From: Phreatobacter cathodiphilus
GTDB lineage: Bacteria; Pseudomonadota; Alphaproteobacteria; Rhizobiales; Phreatobacteraceae
Length of the DNA: 64,000 nt
Assembly: GCF_003008515.1 (NCBI RefSeq)
Contig: NZ_CP027668.1
Span: 4,381,001 to 4,445,000 of the forward strand
Reading direction: 5' to 3'
The notes beneath the pieces were generated by a model. The model worked only from the letters and a program-made list of their open reading frames with translations. It was not told the DNA's origin and ran no database searches. The translations under genes were made by a program, and so were the position numbers. Numbering within the stretch: position 1 is the first letter of the stretch; each line of letters opens with the position of its first letter. Shown here piece by piece: positions 25,701 to 35,671 of this stretch.

Positions 25701-28019
25701 ATGTCCTTTGTCCGCAACGCGACCATCAGCCAGCGCATCGCCGTCGCCGTCATCGTGCCGCTGCTCGCGGCCATAGGCTTCGGCGGGGATATCGTGATCG
25801 AAAGCTGGTTCGAGGCGGGCTCGGCCCGCCAGATGGCGACGGTTGCCGCCTCCGGCCCGCAGTTCGGCGCCGTGGTTCATGAACTCCAGGCCGAGCGCGG
25901 CCTCACCAACACCGTCCTCAACAATCCCGGCAACCAGAGCGCCGCCGAGGCCCGGGCCGCGCAGCTGCCGAAGGTCGACGTGGCCCTCTCTGCCCTGCGC
26001 GAGGCGGTGGCCCAGGTCTCAGCCGGGGCACCGCAGGACGCCGCCGCCGCCCGCGAGGCCGTCGCCCGCGCCGACGACCTCGCGGCCCTGCGCGCCGCCG
26101 TCCAGGCGCGCAGCGTGACGGCGGAGGCGGCGGTCGCCCGCTACACCGCCATGATCGACGCCTTCATGCAGCCGGTGGAGAACCTCGCCCGCCACGGCCG
26201 GGTCGGCGCCACGGCGCGGGCCGTCGTCGCCTATGCGAGCATCCTACGCGCCAAGGAGGCCGCCGGCCTCGAGCGCGCCACCGGCGGCGGCGCCTTCTCG
26301 CCGTCGGGTTTCGCCAAGGAGCGCTTCCAGCGCTTCGCCGAACTCGCCGCCGTCCAGGACAGCTATCTCGCCGTCGCCCGCCGCTACGGCTCGCCCGAGC
26401 AGGCCCGGCAGATCGAGGCGCTGGTCACTTCGGCCGAGACGGCCGCCGTGCAGCGCCTGCGCGTGCTGGCGGCGCGGGCCGCCCTGGCGGGGGAGGGCGG
26501 CGTCGAGGGCCTCGAATGGTTCCGCACCGCCACCGCCCGCGTCAATGCGATGAAGGCCGTCGAGGATCAGTTCGCCCGCGATCTCACCGTCATCGTCGGC
26601 GCCGCTGCGGACGAGGCCCGCAACAGGCTCGTCATCGCCTCCGGCCTCGTCCTCGGCGTGACGCTTCTCGCCGCCCTGGCCGCGCTCCTCGCCGCCCGCT
26701 CCATCACCCGTCCGCTGCGCGCCCTCACCCTGCACATGGAGAAGCTCGCCGAGGGCGACACCGGCGGCGAGCTGGAGGGCGCCGAACTGACCAACGAGAT
26801 CGGCGCCATGACTCGCGCCGTCGCCGTCTTCCGCGACAATGCCATCGCCCGCGAGCGGCTGGAGCAGGAGGCCGAGGTGGAGCGCCAGCGCGAGCTGCAG
26901 CGCCAGTCGGTCCTCGACGAGATGATCGTCTCCTTCCGCGGCACGGTCGGCGACGTGGTGAAGACCGTGAACACCGAGATCTCCGGCATGCAGCGCACGG
27001 CCGAGGCGCTGAAGGGCGTCGCCGGCCAGGCGACGACGGGCGTCGACGTCGGCCGCGAGGCCTCGGCCACCTCCTCCTCCGACATGCAGTCGGTCTCCGC
27101 CGCGGCGGAGGAGTTGATCAGCTCGATCAGCGAGATTTCCAGCCGCATCCACACCACCAGCAGCTGCATCGGCCGCGCCACCGCCGGCTCCACCGAGACC
27201 GACCGGGAGGTCTCCGGCCTCGCCGAGCTCGCCCAGCGCATCGGCACCATCGTCGACATCATCCGCGGCATCGCCGAACAGACCAATCTCTTGGCCCTCA
27301 ACGCCACCATCGAGGCGGCGCGGGCGGGCGAGGCGGGCCGCGGCTTCGCCATCGTCGCCTCCGAGGTGAAGGCGCTCGCCGGCCAGACGGCCTCGGCCAC
27401 CGACGAGATCGCCACCCAGATCAACGCCATCCAGGCGGCGACCCAGCGCACCGTCGCCTCCATCCGCGGCATCGGCAGCACGGTCTCGGAGATCGACCAC
27501 CTCACCGGCTCCATCGCCGCCGCGGTGGAGGAACAGACCGCCGCCACCCAGGAGATCGCCGCCGCCATCGCCCGCGCCTCCGGCGGCTCGGACCGCGTCC
27601 TCCGCGCCATCACCGACGTCTCCGGCGTGGTCGGCGAGACCAACGAGGAGGCCCGCAAGGTCGGCGCCGCCGGCGAGCTCCTGTCCGGGGCGACGCGCCG
27701 CCTCATCGACAGCGTCGACGGCTTCCTGGTCGACCTCGCCAAGGACGTGAAGGACCGCCGCGGCGCGGTGCGCCGGCGCAGCACACGGGCCATCCTGGTC
27801 CTCAGCGACGGCCGCAGCATGAACGCCCGCCTCGCCGACATCTCGGAGACCGGCGCCAGGGTGCAGGGCGTCGCGCCGCTGCAGGATGGGCAGCGCGTCA
27901 CGCTGCGCTTCTCCGACGGCGCGGAGATCGGCGGCCGCGTCGTCTGGAGCCGCGAGGGCTCCAGCGGCCTGCAGTTCGACGTGCCGATCAGCGAGGCGGT
28001 GGCGCGCCGGGCGGCCTGA
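25701..28019 (+). CDS. Methyl-accepting chemotaxis protein with NIT sensor and C-terminal PilZ domain
   Basis: 772 residues. TM1 is at about 12-33. The periplasmic region matches the nitrate/nitrite-sensing NIT domain ([18 protein letters not shown] near 55). TM2 is at about 312-332, followed by HAMP. The cytoplasmic signalling hairpin is centred on [21 protein letters not shown]. Residues about 690-772 form a PilZ domain with the c-di-GMP motifs RRSTR and DISETG. It would pass a periplasmic signal to CheA/CheW, with c-di-GMP as a second input. The start is the ATG after GAGGGGTGCAATC; the frame opens 26 codons earlier in AT-rich leader DNA. No che genes are nearby. Confidence 0.9.
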   Translation: MSFVRNATISQRIAVAVIVPLLAAIGFGGDIVIESWFEAGSARQMATVAASGPQFGAVVHELQAERGLTNTVLNNPGNQSAAEARAAQLPKVDVALSALREAVAQVSAGAPQDAAAAREAVARADDLAALRAAVQARSVTAEAAVARYTAMIDAFMQPVENLARHGRVGATARAVVAYASILRAKEAAGLERATGGGAFSPSGFAKERFQRFAELAAVQDSYLAVARRYGSPEQARQIEALVTSAETAAVQRLRVLAARAALAGEGGVEGLEWFRTATARVNAMKAVEDQFARDLTVIVGAAADEARNRLVIASGLVLGVTLLAALAALLAARSITRPLRALTLHMEKLAEGDTGGELEGAELTNEIGAMTRAVAVFRDNAIARERLEQEAEVERQRELQRQSVLDEMIVSFRGTVGDVVKTVNTEISGMQRTAEALKGVAGQATTGVDVGREASATSSSDMQSVSAAAEELISSISEISSRIHTTSSCIGRATAGSTETDREVSGLAELAQRIGTIVDIIRGIAEQTNLLALNATIEAARAGEAGRGFAIVASEVKALAGQTASATDEIATQINAIQAATQRTVASIRGIGSTVSEIDHLTGSIAAAVEEQTAATQEIAAAIARASGGSDRVLRAITDVSGVVGETNEEARKVGAAGELLSGATRRLIDSVDGFLVDLAKDVKDRRGAVRRRSTRAILVLSDGRSMNARLADISETGARVQGVAPLQDGQRVTLRFSDGAEIGGRVVWSREGSSGLQFDVPISEAVARRAA

Positions 28020-28110
28020 GCGCCGCCCCGCTGCCACAGGCTGGCAGCAGCATGGCGGGAAGACCCTCGCCGCCCTTTCCCGTCCGGCCCGGCGCGCCCA
28101 TATTGCCGGG

Positions 28111-30732
28111 ATGCCGAAAAGCCCCAAAGCCTCCGCGTCTCCCTCCGCGAAGCCGGCGCGCGCGCCGAAGTCCAAAGCCTCCAAGCCGGAGCTGCAGCCC
28201 CTCGGGCCGGCGCTGGCCGAGCTGCTCAACCCCGCCATCAACCGCGGCACGGCCGGCCTCGGCTCCGGCACCGGCCCCACCGGCGGCTTCGCCGAGGCCC
28301 CGCAGGCCGCCTTCGCCGGCGAGGCGACCATGGCCGACAAGGCCCTCGCCCACCGCCTCGGCATCGGCGTCGATCAGGCGAAAGCCCTCGACATCGAGAG
28401 CGAGATCGGCGCCTCCGGCGTCACCGCCACCGTCAAGGCGCTGGAGAAGCTGATCCAGGAGGGCCGGCCCGAGGTCGACGGCCGCACCTGGGTGCCGCAC
28501 AAGCCGCCGCGCCCGGAAAAGTGGGAGGGCGGCAAGCGCTTCGAGATCGTCTCCGACTTCACCCCCGCCGGCGATCAGCCCCAGGCCATCGCCGAGCTCG
28601 TCTCCGGCATCCGCGCCGGCGAGCGCGACCAGGTCCTGCTCGGCGTCACCGGTTCGGGAAAGACCTTCACCGCCGCGCAGATCATCGCCGAGACCCAGCG
28701 CCCCGCCATCGTGCTGGCGCCGAACAAGACGCTCGCCGCCCAGCTCTACGGCGAGTTCAAGAGCTTCTTCCCCAACAATGCGGTGGAGTATTTCGTCTCC
28801 TACTACGACTACTACCAGCCGGAGGCCTACGTTCCCCGCTCGGACACCTATATCGAGAAGGAATCCTCCATCAACGAGCAGATCGACCGCATGCGCCACT
28901 CGGCGACGCGCGCCCTGCTCGAACGCGACGACGTCATCATCGTCGCCTCCGTCTCCTGCATCTACGGCATCGGCTCGGTCGAGACCTACACGGCCATGAC
29001 CTTCGGCGTGAAGGTCGGCGAGCGCCTCGACCAGCGCCAGCTCATCGCCGACCTCATCGCGCTCCAGTACAAGCGCACGCAGATGGACTTCTCCCGCGGC
29101 ACGTTCCGGGTGCGCGGCGACACCATCGAGCTCTTCCCGGCCCACCTGGAGGACCGCGCCTGGCGCATCAACCTCTTCGGCGACGAGGTCGAGAGCATCG
29201 CCGAGTTCGACCCGCTCACCGGCCAGAAGAATGCCGACCTCGCCTTCGTCAAGGTCTATGCCAACTCCCACTACGTCACCCCGCGCCCGACCCTCGTCCA
29301 GGCCATCTCCGGCATCAAGGAGGAGCTGAACTGGCGCCTCGAGGAGCTCAACAAGGCCGGCCGCCTGCTGGAGGCGCAGCGGCTGGAGCAGCGCACCCGC
29401 TTCGACCTCGAGATGATGGAGGCCACCGGCTCCTGCGCCGGCATCGAGAACTATTCGCGCTGGCTCACCGGCCGCCGCCCCGGCGAGCCGCCGCCGACCC
29501 TCTTCGAATATGTCCCCGACGACGCCCTCGTCTTCGTCGACGAGAGCCACGTCACCATCCCGCAGATCGGCGCCATGTATCGCGGCGACTTCCGGCGCAA
29601 GGCCACCCTCGCGGAATATGGATTCCGCCTGCCCTCCTGCATGGACAACCGCCCGCTGCGCTTCGAGGAATGGGAGGCCATGCGGCCGCAGACGGTCCAC
29701 GTCTCGGCCACCCCCGGCGGCTGGGAGCTGAACCAGACCGGCGGCACCTTCTCCGAACAGGTCATCCGCCCCACCGGCCTCATCGACCCGCCCTGCATCA
29801 TCCGCCCCGCCCGCACCCAGGTCGACGACCTCATCGGCGAGGTGAAGGCCACCACGGCGGCCGGCTACCGCTCCCTCGTCACCGTGCTGACCAAGCGCAT
29901 GGCCGAGGACCTCACGGAGTACCTGCACGAGCAGGGCGTCCGCGTCCGCTACATGCACTCCGACATCGACACCATCGAGCGCATCGAGATCCTGCGCGAC
30001 CTGCGCCTCGGCGCCTTCGACTGCCTGGTCGGCATCAACCTGCTGCGCGAGGGCCTCGACATTCCCGAATGCGCCCTCGTCGCCATCCTCGACGCCGACA
30101 AGGAAGGCTTCCTGCGCTCGGAAACCTCGCTCATCCAGACCATCGGCCGCGCCGCCCGCAACGTCGACGGCCGCGTGCTGCTCTACGCCGACCAGATGAC
30201 CGGCTCCATGGAGCGCGCCATCGCCGAGACCAACCGCCGCCGCGAGAAGCAGCAGGCCTGGAACGAGGCCCACGGCATCACGCCGCAGACCATCAAGCGG
30301 CAGATCGCCCACATTCTGGACTCGGTCTACGAGAAGGACCACGTCACCGTCGATGCGGGCCTGACGAAATCCGGCGCCGCCGTCGGCCACAATCTCGCGG
30401 CCGTCACGGCGGATCTGGAGAAGCGGATGCGCGAGGCCGCCGCCGACCTCCGCTTCGAGGAGGCCGCGCGCCTGCGCGACGAGCTCAAGCGCCTGCGCGA
30501 GACCGAACTCGCCATCTCCGACGATCCCCTCGCGCGGCAGGAGGCGGTGGAGGACCGCACCGGCGGCTTCAGGGGGGCGAAGAAATATGGCTCGCGCGGC
30601 AACCTGCCGCCGTCACGCGCGGCGAAGCCCGGGCTGGACAGCATGGGGCCGGGCACGGACCGCGAGGTCCCGGCTGGCGCGGAGGTCCGGAAGAAGGGCG
30701 GGGGAAAGCCGGGGAAGGGGTGGAGGGGGTGA
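28111..30732 (+). CDS. uvrB: Excinuclease ABC subunit B
   Basis: 873 residues, longer than the usual 670 because of an N-terminal extension of about 140 residues rich in Ala, Lys and Pro; such extensions are common in rhizobial UvrB. The core starts at [17 protein letters not shown]. Walker A is [10 protein letters not shown], the beta-hairpin [12 protein letters not shown], and the helicase motifs include DESHVTIPQ and QTIGRAARN. The C-terminal UVR motif ([23 protein letters not shown]) binds UvrC. It verifies damage and loads UvrC in nucleotide excision repair. The start at 28111 is the first ATG after the chemoreceptor stop that gives a plausible protein; the frame is open further upstream. 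Confidence 0.95.
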   Translation: MPKSPKASASPSAKPARAPKSKASKPELQPLGPALAELLNPAINRGTAGLGSGTGPTGGFAEAPQAAFAGEATMADKALAHRLGIGVDQAKALDIESEIGASGVTATVKALEKLIQEGRPEVDGRTWVPHKPPRPEKWEGGKRFEIVSDFTPAGDQPQAIAELVSGIRAGERDQVLLGVTGSGKTFTAAQIIAETQRPAIVLAPNKTLAAQLYGEFKSFFPNNAVEYFVSYYDYYQPEAYVPRSDTYIEKESSINEQIDRMRHSATRALLERDDVIIVASVSCIYGIGSVETYTAMTFGVKVGERLDQRQLIADLIALQYKRTQMDFSRGTFRVRGDTIELFPAHLEDRAWRINLFGDEVESIAEFDPLTGQKNADLAFVKVYANSHYVTPRPTLVQAISGIKEELNWRLEELNKAGRLLEAQRLEQRTRFDLEMMEATGSCAGIENYSRWLTGRRPGEPPPTLFEYVPDDALVFVDESHVTIPQIGAMYRGDFRRKATLAEYGFRLPSCMDNRPLRFEEWEAMRPQTVHVSATPGGWELNQTGGTFSEQVIRPTGLIDPPCIIRPARTQVDDLIGEVKATTAAGYRSLVTVLTKRMAEDLTEYLHEQGVRVRYMHSDIDTIERIEILRDLRLGAFDCLVGINLLREGLDIPECALVAILDADKEGFLRSETSLIQTIGRAARNVDGRVLLYADQMTGSMERAIAETNRRREKQQAWNEAHGITPQTIKRQIAHILDSVYEKDHVTVDAGLTKSGAAVGHNLAAVTADLEKRMREAAADLRFEEAARLRDELKRLRETELAISDDPLARQEAVEDRTGGFRGAKKYGSRGNLPPSRAAKPGLDSMGPGTDREVPAGAEVRKKGGGKPGKGWRG

Positions 30733-30805
30733 GCAGCTTGAGATTGCTAGAATCAATCGATGCACGTTTATTGCGAGGAGTACGCGCAGCCAACTGATAC
30801 GAAAA

Positions 30806-33157
30806 ATGTTCGAAGCTGATCTCCCCATCGTACGCCCATCGCAGGACCTCCTAGACGCGGCGGCCTTTGCAAATCGGATAGCAGCATCGATTTTCTCTGC
30901 GGAAGGCAATGGCGGGTGTGCGATTGGCTTGGTTGGAGGATGGGGCACCGGAAAGACAAGTGTTCTGAACTTAGTCGAGCGGCGTCTAGCGCTTCTCACG
31001 ACTATGAATAGCTCAGATGCGATGGTGCGAAGTATTCTTGGCGAAAATTTTATCGATTCCGTAGAAAAACTTGACGCCTCATACCAAAAATATGAAGAGA
31101 TACTGTCCGATGATAGCGATTTAAAGATATATGGGACTTATCTGTACAGTTCAATTTACAGGATTAACATCTTAAAAAACCGAGGTCTTTCAGATGCTGA
31201 CGCGCGAAAAGCAGAAGGCATCTGGCGCTCTATACAAATAGCATCTGAAAATCCAAGCGTCGTATTCTTTCGCTTTAGTCCATGGCTGCTAGGACACCGA
31301 GTAGATCTAACTTTAGCCTATATCTCGGAAGTGTCTAAGTCAATTGGATCGAAGCTTGGTGTTGAAGCACAGAAAGCGATCGCTGATTATTTGTCAGCGA
31401 TCGAACGAATTTCAAAAATTGCGGGACCATTAGGGTGGATTGGCGGCGTCACGGGCACAGGTAGCATAGGAAAGTACGTCGGCCTATCTGCAAAAATTGA
31501 GGCAGAGCATTTTTCAAAAGGTATTTCTTTGGAAGATGCGAAGCAAAAACTCAAATGGAATCTGTCGAAGCAGGAAACGAAAGTTGTAATAGTTATAGAT
31601 GATATTGATAGGCTTGCTCCTTCTGAGGCGCAGCTAATGATTTCGCTCGTCAAGAGTCAAATGGACATGCCTAATATAGTTCATATACTGGCTTATGACA
31701 AGAAGCGTACCGAAAAGTTGTTGCGTCGCCGACCGTCGCGTTATGGCGATGGTTACATAGATAAGATTGTCCAGGTCGAGATCGAGCTTCCGCCCCCAAC
31801 AAAAGCGCGAGTCTACGAGATGTTCGCGCCCACTATTGACGGTCTAATACAGAAATATAAAACGATTCCGTCAAATAGAATGACTTTTGTGCAGCAGGAC
31901 ATCATTAATAGTTACGTAGAAAATCCAAGGGATATCGTAAGACTGGCTAACTCAATCAAGTTTGGATGGCCAGCGATTGAAAACTATGTCGATCCGCTCG
32001 ATTATGTAGTAATCGAAGTACTAAGGTTGTTCGAAAGAGACGTGTTTAATTGGGTGCGTCAGAATATAGATGTTATCAATGGTCGGCGTTTCAGCTCCTT
32101 GCCTGATGAGGAGTGGAAGCATGAAATTGAGCAAGTCCTTGCGCGTGCACGCCATGACTCCGCTGCGCGATCCGCCTTAAGATACCTTTTCCCCCGGATT
32201 GCGCGTGTAACCGGGGATGGTGCCCCCGGTGAGAACGATGATGACGTGATTGCACGCGATGCGTTCCGCGTTTGCAGCCAACAGTCGTCTGATGTCTATT
32301 TTGGCTTGGCGCCACAGTCCGGGGCGATAGGCCACGCAGAAGTGCGGGAGTTGCGCGCCGCCGTTGACGATCCGTCAAGTCTTAGAGCGCTGCTCGGGTT
32401 GGTCGAGGACTCTGGTATAGAGACATACAGAGCGCAGCGCATCGCGTTTTTGAACAGCTTAACTGCGGATGCTAATAATAGGGAAGCGTTATCTATCGGT
32501 CGAATTTTGAACCTGCTAGAAATTGCAGATCAGTTGGTGCTATGCGGAGATCCTGAGCCAGGATTCTTTGGGCCAATTTTTAATGGCGATAGAATCCGAA
32601 CGATACTCATAAAGTACATTGAATCTTTGGGCGCGGATACGAGGTACGGCATTGCGGCCGAGATCATGTCGGAGGGACACAGCCTTACAGCAGTGGTAGA
32701 TCTGTGTCGTTCATTGATAGGGGATTTGAGAAGTGGCGGCGCGTCTGGCAGGAGTGCGTTCGGAGGGGCCGAAGCGCAGAACCTCCGCCAAATAGTGCTG
32801 GATCGAGTTCGGCGCGCAGCGAGCGAAGGCCGGTTTTGGGGGCAGCCAGATCCAATGGCGTTGCTTTGGTTCTGGCAACAGGCCGTTGAAGACGAAGAGG
32901 TTCGCTCTTGGCTTGAGAGCCAATTGAAAAGCGATAAGATACTTGAAAGATTCATGGTGATCGCGCCAGGTATGGTTTATTCAACTGCTGGTAACTATCG
33001 ATCAGTTCGTAGAGAAATTTGGTCGCGCATTGTCGATATTGATGCCGTCCATGAAAAAGCAAAAATCTGGGCGGCAGCCGAAAATGAGGACGATGATCGA
33101 GTTAAAGTCGCACGGGCATTTGTCGAAGCTATAGCGCGCGGTAATGACAGAAACTGA
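30806..33157 (+). CDS. KAP family P-loop NTPase, probable horizontally acquired gene
   Basis: 783 residues starting MFEADLPIVRPSQDLL, a typical KAP opening. Walker A is GGWGTGKT (44-51). Walker B is VVIVIDDIDRL (about 258-268), with the double Asp of the family and a following HILAYDKKR sensor segment. The region between them contains a weakly hydrophobic stretch (IAGPLGWIGGVTGTGSIG) where KAP NTPases usually carry membrane segments. The C-terminal 450 residues are helical and not recognised. KAP members include F-plasmid PifA, which excludes phage T7, and parts of several defence systems. Base composition and codon use (many AAA, ATA, TTT) differ sharply from the neighbours. No clear ribosome-binding site or partner gene is seen. 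Confidence 0.85.
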   Translation: MFEADLPIVRPSQDLLDAAAFANRIAASIFSAEGNGGCAIGLVGGWGTGKTSVLNLVERRLALLTTMNSSDAMVRSILGENFIDSVEKLDASYQKYEEILSDDSDLKIYGTYLYSSIYRINILKNRGLSDADARKAEGIWRSIQIASENPSVVFFRFSPWLLGHRVDLTLAYISEVSKSIGSKLGVEAQKAIADYLSAIERISKIAGPLGWIGGVTGTGSIGKYVGLSAKIEAEHFSKGISLEDAKQKLKWNLSKQETKVVIVIDDIDRLAPSEAQLMISLVKSQMDMPNIVHILAYDKKRTEKLLRRRPSRYGDGYIDKIVQVEIELPPPTKARVYEMFAPTIDGLIQKYKTIPSNRMTFVQQDIINSYVENPRDIVRLANSIKFGWPAIENYVDPLDYVVIEVLRLFERDVFNWVRQNIDVINGRRFSSLPDEEWKHEIEQVLARARHDSAARSALRYLFPRIARVTGDGAPGENDDDVIARDAFRVCSQQSSDVYFGLAPQSGAIGHAEVRELRAAVDDPSSLRALLGLVEDSGIETYRAQRIAFLNSLTADANNREALSIGRILNLLEIADQLVLCGDPEPGFFGPIFNGDRIRTILIKYIESLGADTRYGIAAEIMSEGHSLTAVVDLCRSLIGDLRSGGASGRSAFGGAEAQNLRQIVLDRVRRAASEGRFWGQPDPMALLWFWQQAVEDEEVRSWLESQLKSDKILERFMVIAPGMVYSTAGNYRSVRREIWSRIVDIDAVHEKAKIWAAAENEDDDRVKVARAFVEAIARGNDRN

Positions 33158-33291
33158 TGAGTTGGCGTAGAGCCTCAAATCGGTGGTCGGTCACTGGTGC
33201 GCAGCACTGCCGCAGCAGGCTCCTTCACCTCCCCTGAACCTTTTCGCCACTCCCCGCGACACACGGGTCCCTGATCCACCGGAACCCGACC

Positions 33292-33681
33292 ATGTCCCGC
33301 CCCGTCCTTGCCGCCCTTGTCGCCGCCCTGGCCATCGCCGCCATCGTCCCCGCCGCCTCCGCCCAGACGCCCGCCGCCGCCGATCTCGCGGGGCGCTGGA
33401 CCTCCGACACCCGCGACGAACGCGGCATGGAAATCCGCACCGAGGGCGCCCGCATCGCCGCCGTCAGGCGCTGGCGCACCGACGGCACGGTCTGCACCCA
33501 GACCCTGTCCGGCACCTTCGATCCGGCCCGCCGCAGCGTCTCGCTCGACCAGCGCAGCCTCTGCGACAACGGCGCCAACGGCACCGGCCCGGCCTGCGAC
33601 CTGCGCGTCGCCGCCAGCGACCGCCTCGTCCTGACCTGCCCCGACTTCAATCCCCGCACCTTCCGCCGCGCCGCGCGCTGA
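33292..33681 (+). CDS. Small secreted protein, tandem paralogue 1
   Basis: 129 residues with a Sec signal peptide ending in ASAQ (cleavage near residue 24). The mature part begins DLAGRWTSDTRDERGMEIRTEG, a short beta-rich domain reminiscent of lipocalin-like or DUF2147-like folds, with three Cys in the C-terminal half (VCTQ, LCDNG, ACDLR) plus one in LTCPDFNPRTFRR. I do not recognise the family. A second copy at 34341-34733 is nearly identical in sequence, and the 60 bp upstream of both ATGs are also alike, so the promoter was copied too. Confidence 0.75.
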   Translation: MSRPVLAALVAALAIAAIVPAASAQTPAAADLAGRWTSDTRDERGMEIRTEGARIAAVRRWRTDGTVCTQTLSGTFDPARRSVSLDQRSLCDNGANGTGPACDLRVAASDRLVLTCPDFNPRTFRRAAR

Positions 33682-33711
33682 GGCGGGCGGCCGTGGGCGG
33701 TGCAGCCCTCC

Positions 33712-33843
33712 TTCTCCCCTTGTGGGAGAAGGTGGCGCCGTCAGGCGCCGGATGAGGGGGCAGGGCGTCACCCCCCTCACCCGCCCGCTGACGCGGGCAC
33801 CCTCTCCCACGAGGGGAGAGGGGTCATCCGATGGGGTGGTGCC
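33712..33843. repeat. Palindromic repeat (family C)
   Basis: The element 33769-33843 contains GCCCGCTGACGCGGGC (a hairpin) and CTCTCCCACGAGGGGAGAGGGG, ending TCCGATGGGGTGGTGCC. An almost identical copy lies at 35140-35210. A related inverted half (TCTCCCCTTGTGGGAGA) lies at 33715-33731. It occupies part of the gap between the two paralogues (33682-34340). Confidence 0.7.
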
Positions 33844-33861
33844 GACTGAGTTTCCTCGACC

Positions 33862-33951
33862 GTCATGCCCGCCGTTGTGGCGGGCATCCACGACTTGACC
33901 ACCGCAGCCTCAAGGGAATTCGTGGATGCCCGGGACGGGCCCGAGCATGAC
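33862..33951. repeat. Long imperfect palindrome (family D)
   Basis: A 90-bp element begins GTCATGCCCGCCGTTGTGG and ends CCCGAGCATGAC, so its ends pair. Inner arms GGGCATCCACGA and TCGTGGATGCCC also pair around a 30-bp centre. This is a single copy in the window, but the shape is that of dispersed palindromes in rhizobial genomes. No coding signal. Confidence 0.65.
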
Positions 33952-34001
33952 GGCCGGTGGTTCGGGCGGCCGGACCACGAGGCCAAGCCTGCATCAGCCA
34001 C

Positions 34002-34237
34002 GTGCGTCCTTCGAGGCTCGCCCTTGGGCGATGCTGGCGCATCGCCGCCGGACGATGCTGGCGCATCGCCGGGGGCTCGCACCTCAGGATGAGGACGGTT
34101 GTGTCTTGCACCGCGCTCTCCGGCCGGCCGCCCGTCATGCCGGACACCCACCCCCTCATCCTGAGGTGCGAGGCCATAGCGAGAGGCGAACGCGTCTCGC
34201 GTTCGCGCGATGCGATGGCGAGCCTCGAAGGACGCAC
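34002..34237. repeat. Bipartite inverted repeat, REPIN-like (family A, copy 3)
   Basis: The forward arm 34002-34094 (GTGCGTCCTTCGAGGCTCGC to CCTCAGGATGAGG) has an internal duplication of CGATGCTGGCGCATCGCCG. The reverse arm 34154-34237 runs CCTCATCCTGAGGTGCGAGG to GGACGCAC. The spacer is 59 bp. It fills the gap before paralogue 2. Confidence 0.8.
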
Positions 34238-34340
34238 TTGGGCGATGCAACGCGCCAGCCGCCTCAGGGGACACGCCCAACCCCTGAACCTTTTCCCTCC
34301 TCCCCGCGACACACGGGTCCCTGATCCCACGGAACCCATC

Positions 34341-34733
34341 ATGTCCCGCCCGCTTCTCGCCTCTCTCCTCGCCGCCCTGGCCCTCGCCGCCATCGCTCCC
34401 GCCGCCTCCGCCCAGACGCCCGGCGCCGCCGCCGATCTCGCCGGGCGCTGGACCTCCGACACCCGCGACGAGCGCGGCATGGAAATCCGCACCGAGGGCG
34501 TCGGGATCGCCGCCGTCAGGCGCTGGCGCACCGACGGCACGGTCTGCACCCAGGTCCTCACCGGCACCTTCGATCCGGCCCGCCGCAGCGCCGCGCTCGA
34601 CCAGCGCAGCACCTGCGAGAACGGCGCCAACGGCACGGGCCCGGCCTGCGCCCTGCGCGTCACCGCCGGCGACCGCCTCGTCCTGACCTGCCCCGACTTC
34701 AATCCGCGCACCTTCCGCCGCGCCTCGCGCTGA
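34341..34733 (+). CDS. Small secreted protein, tandem paralogue 2
   Basis: 130 residues, the second copy of the protein at 33292-33681. Signal peptide and mature domain are the same apart from scattered substitutions (VGIAAVRR for ARIAAVRR, RSTCENG for RSLCDNG) and one extra Ala after the signal. Cysteine positions are conserved. The start is the ATG preceded by the same GACACACGGGTCCCTGATC leader as copy 1; the frame is open far upstream through repeat DNA, which is not coding. The function is unknown. Confidence 0.75.
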   Translation: MSRPLLASLLAALALAAIAPAASAQTPGAAADLAGRWTSDTRDERGMEIRTEGVGIAAVRRWRTDGTVCTQVLTGTFDPARRSAALDQRSTCENGANGTGPACALRVTAGDRLVLTCPDFNPRTFRRASR

Positions 34734-35239
34734 GGCGGGCGGAGGGCCATGTCCCCTCTGCGGCCCTCGGCCGTCACCGACCCTCGCGGCGCCGGGTGGG
34801 CCGCCCCTTCCCCCCCCCCGGCGGGGGGGAGGTCAACGCGCGCAGCGCGGCGGAGAGGGGGAGCCTTCGTGGGACTGGCCAAGCCCCCTCTCCCGGCCCG
34901 CGGCCGACCTCTCCCCGCCGGGGAGAGGTGGGGAGGTGCCTGCGGAGCCCGGAAACGCGCTCGATTCCCCTCCCCCCGCTTGCGGCGGGGAGGGGTCAGG
35001 GGTGGGGGGCATCCATGCCCGATGGCGCCCGATGCATGGCCTGGCCTTCCGGAGGGCGCTCCGCGAGTGGCCCGGCCCCCCACCCTGACCCTTCCCGCCA
35101 CGCGCCATGCGCGCGGGGGGAGGGGATAAGAGGAGCGCTTCACCCCACCCGCCCGCTGACGCGGGCACCCTCTCCCACAAGGGGAGAGGGATATCCGATG
35201 GGTGGGTGCCCGCGGGACAACTCTCTCCGCCGGGGCTTC
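34734..35239. repeat. Repeat-filled intergenic region (families B and C)
   Basis: The gap of about 500 bp holds a family B copy at 34963-35009, a degenerate opposite copy at 35076-35128, and a family C copy at 35140-35210. Further GC-rich palindromic tracts lie around 34805-34935 (CCTCTCCCCGCCGGGGAGAGG). No gene is visible. Confidence 0.75.
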
Positions 35240-35662
35240 TCAGTCCTCGGGAGCGTCGCGGTCGAAGTCCCGCGCGGCATCCCACGGCCGCATGCCCGGA
35301 TAGCTCAGCGATCGGACTTCGGGCGGCAGGTACTCCCTTTTCAATTCGTCGATGATCTCGTCGGGCATCAGCGTGAGCCCCATCGGCGGCCAGTCATGCC
35401 CCTTGGGTGCCATGTAGAGCCTCACGTATATGCTCCATCCCGGTGCGTCTTTCAGCAAGGCCTGGAGGGCCAAGATGACGGAGGGGTGCATCAGCGACAG
35501 GTTGCTGATGTAGATCAGATGCTCGCGATTTCCCCAGTTGTCATCAAGCACCCAGAAATCGCCGTCGCCGCAGCCGTCCTCTCGGCCGAGCGGAGAGAGA
35601 ATGCGGCGCACGCCGTTGTAAATGCGAAGCCAGATTGCATCCTGATCAGAGTGGGCGGCCAT
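35240..35662 (-). CDS. Hypothetical protein, candidate immunity protein
   Basis: 140 residues, cytosolic, acidic at the C-terminus (ending DFDRDAPED). No known domain is recognised. It contains FWVLDDNWG, LIYISNLSLMHPSVILALQALL and WSIYVRLYMAPKG, a mixed alpha/beta pattern seen in many small immunity proteins. It starts 9 bp after the stop of the putative nuclease toxin at 35672-36322, same strand, in toxin-then-immunity order. The role is inferred from that position only. Both genes look less GC-rich than the chromosome around them. Confidence 0.55.
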   Translation of the reverse strand: MAAHSDQDAIWLRIYNGVRRILSPLGREDGCGDGDFWVLDDNWGNREHLIYISNLSLMHPSVILALQALLKDAPGWSIYVRLYMAPKGHDWPPMGLTLMPDEIIDELKREYLPPEVRSLSYPGMRPWDAARDFDRDAPED

Positions 35663-35671
35663 CTTTGCCTC

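Noticed and set aside
33682-35239. CRISPR array
   Set aside because: The repeats are palindromic, of several families and unevenly spaced; no regular direct repeat with unique spacers and no cas gene is present.
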